From Phycisphaerae bacterium (lineage in GTDB: Bacteria > Planctomycetota > Phycisphaerae > Tepidisphaerales > Tepidisphaeraceae), in contig JAUJNJ010000115.1 of NCBI GenBank assembly GCA_030448225.1, forward strand, positions 1 through 13,858: a DNA stretch of 13,858 nucleotides. The letters run 5' to 3'. Every line of letters starts with the position of its first letter. Position 1 is the first letter of the stretch. This document shows, piece after piece, positions 13,357 through 13,858 of this stretch. The position numbers and the translations under genes were made by a program. The notes under the pieces are model-generated. The model was not told where the DNA came from. It searched no databases and saw only the letters and a list, made by a program, of their open reading frames with translations.

Positions 13357-13416
13357 CGCAGCAGTGCATGGGATCGACACTGCGTCGCGGTTCTGCTCCC
13401 GGCGGCTGAACGGCTT

Positions 13417-13422
13417 TACTCT
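13417..13422 (+). promoter_or_regulatory. Weak -10-like TACTCT before the carrier-like gene
   Basis: TACTCT fits the loose TANNNT pattern and is followed by ATCGAAC and ATG 13430. Alone it is weak; it is listed because it has the same spacing as the boxes before the DUF4149-like, ubiX and ubiE genes. Confidence 0.3.
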
Positions 13423-13429
13423 ATCGAAC

Positions 13430-13702
13430 ATGGGCCTTGAGACCGTCGAGTTCATCTTAAACGTCGAGGCCCACTTCCGCGTCGACTTGCCGGAGGATGT
13501 TGCCTCCAACTGCACCACGGCGGCCGATCTTCAGCGTTGCATCGTCGATCTGCTCGTCCGAAAGGGGCGGCCGCCCTCGGCCGATCTGGAAGCCGAAGTG
13601 TACGCCGATCTCGTCAACATCATCGTCGGTTTCACCGACATGAAGGCGTCGGACATCCGGCCGGAGTCGCGATGGGTGGAGGACGTCACCCGCTACGGCT
13701 GA
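13430..13702 (+). CDS. Carrier-protein-like protein with permuted halves, no DSL serine
   Basis: Residues 1-45 (MGLETVEFILNVEAHFRVDL then PEDVASNCTTAADLQRCIVD) match the part of an acyl carrier protein that follows the DSL motif: helix II with TVE, the F-x-V-x-L-P turn, then T-x-x-DL and helix IV. Residues 54-90 (VYADLVNIIVGFTDMKASDI then RPESRWVEDV) match the opening helix I and loop of an ACP, ending just where a DSL serine would come. The protein is therefore arranged like an ACP cut at its phosphopantetheine site and rejoined in reverse order, with no attachment serine: the expected D-S-L start reads M-G-L. It cannot be a conventional carrier. Start is ATG 13430, with TACTCT 7 nt upstream and no Shine-Dalgarno. 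Length 90 residues. Similar proteins may exist in planctomycetes; I recall this only loosely. Confidence 0.7.
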   Translation: MGLETVEFILNVEAHFRVDLPEDVASNCTTAADLQRCIVDLLVRKGRPPSADLEAEVYADLVNIIVGFTDMKASDIRPESRWVEDVTRYG

Positions 13703-13795
13703 CGGCGGACGCTCGGTAAACGGCCGTCGCCGCGGACGGTAATGCGCCGCATGGGGAGGACCGAGTGGCCGCGGTACTACGGCGGGGGACACGTC

Positions 13796-13858
13796 GTGCG
13801 TGGACGGTTGTTTACCCTCTGCTCGATCGGGTCGCTGCTGCTGTGCGCGGCGTCGCTG
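13796..13858 (+). CDS. N-terminus of a membrane protein, cut by the window end
   Basis: The 21 visible residues read (M/V)RGRLFTLCSIGSLLLCAASL: a short basic start followed by a hydrophobic helix, a signal anchor or first membrane span. Short planctomycete proteins with an N-terminal RRRLFTLLSALSLLLC pattern are familiar to me, so this is probably one, function unknown. GTG 13796 is chosen with GGGGGA at 13783-13788 upstream (7 nt spacing); in-frame ATG codons at 13742 and 13751 are alternatives that would add a less typical leader (MGRTEWPRYYGGGHV). Confidence 0.6.
   Translation, partial: MRGRLFTLCSIGSLLLCAASL

Overview
The window is GC-rich bacterial DNA that most resembles a planctomycete. 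The clues are an LExRxLL-type N-terminal sorting motif on a secreted protease, a short PFRPFRV protein of a type common in that phylum, many composite intergenic palindromes built on CACGGAGA or CGCAGATTA units, and a start-of-gene fragment reading RLFTLCSIGSLLLCAASL. The phylum assignment is inference; there is no rRNA or marker gene here.

Layout. 1-574: a small membrane protein. 794-1755: molybdopterin synthase, with moaD and moaE separated by a 248-nt spacer that holds a repeat arm and a possible membrane-protein fragment. 1756-2160: a palindrome-rich spacer. 2161-2772: a DUF4149-like membrane protein. 2773-3203: a hairpin-rich convergent spacer. 3204-5473 (minus strand): a tight four-gene run, ubiX, an unknown gene, a second small unknown gene, ubiA. 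5610-7558 (minus): a secreted subtilisin-like (S8) protease with a C-terminal Fn3 domain, broken by many small frameshifts. 7966-8296: a truncated second copy of part of the next gene. 8614-10329 (minus): an FHA-GAF-SpoIIE phosphatase, intact at its N-terminus and frameshifted in its C-terminal half. 10665-11501 (minus): ubiE/menG. 11833-12696 (plus): a class IV PLP aminotransferase resembling D-amino acid transaminase. 12802-13356: an Imm42-like protein. 13430-13702: a carrier-protein-like protein with permuted order. 13796-end: the start of a membrane protein.

How the genes fit together. The UbiA-type prenyltransferase, the UbiX flavin prenyltransferase (maker of the UbiD cofactor) and the UbiE methyltransferase supply late steps of quinone assembly, probably menaquinone by the futalosine route given the likely phylum. 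MoaD and MoaE form molybdopterin synthase. The broken genes all lie within about 5.6-9.5 kb, while every gene outside that block reads cleanly. That block also holds a 33/32-bp direct repeat pair and a 98-nt exact duplication, so a poorly sequenced or misassembled stretch must be separated from true decay.

The most interesting items are the permuted carrier-like protein next to an orphan Imm42-like gene, the two unknown genes inside the ubiX-ubiA operon, a set of -10-like hexamers placed 6-10 nt before start codons (leaderless transcription), and the nested palindromic elements between genes.
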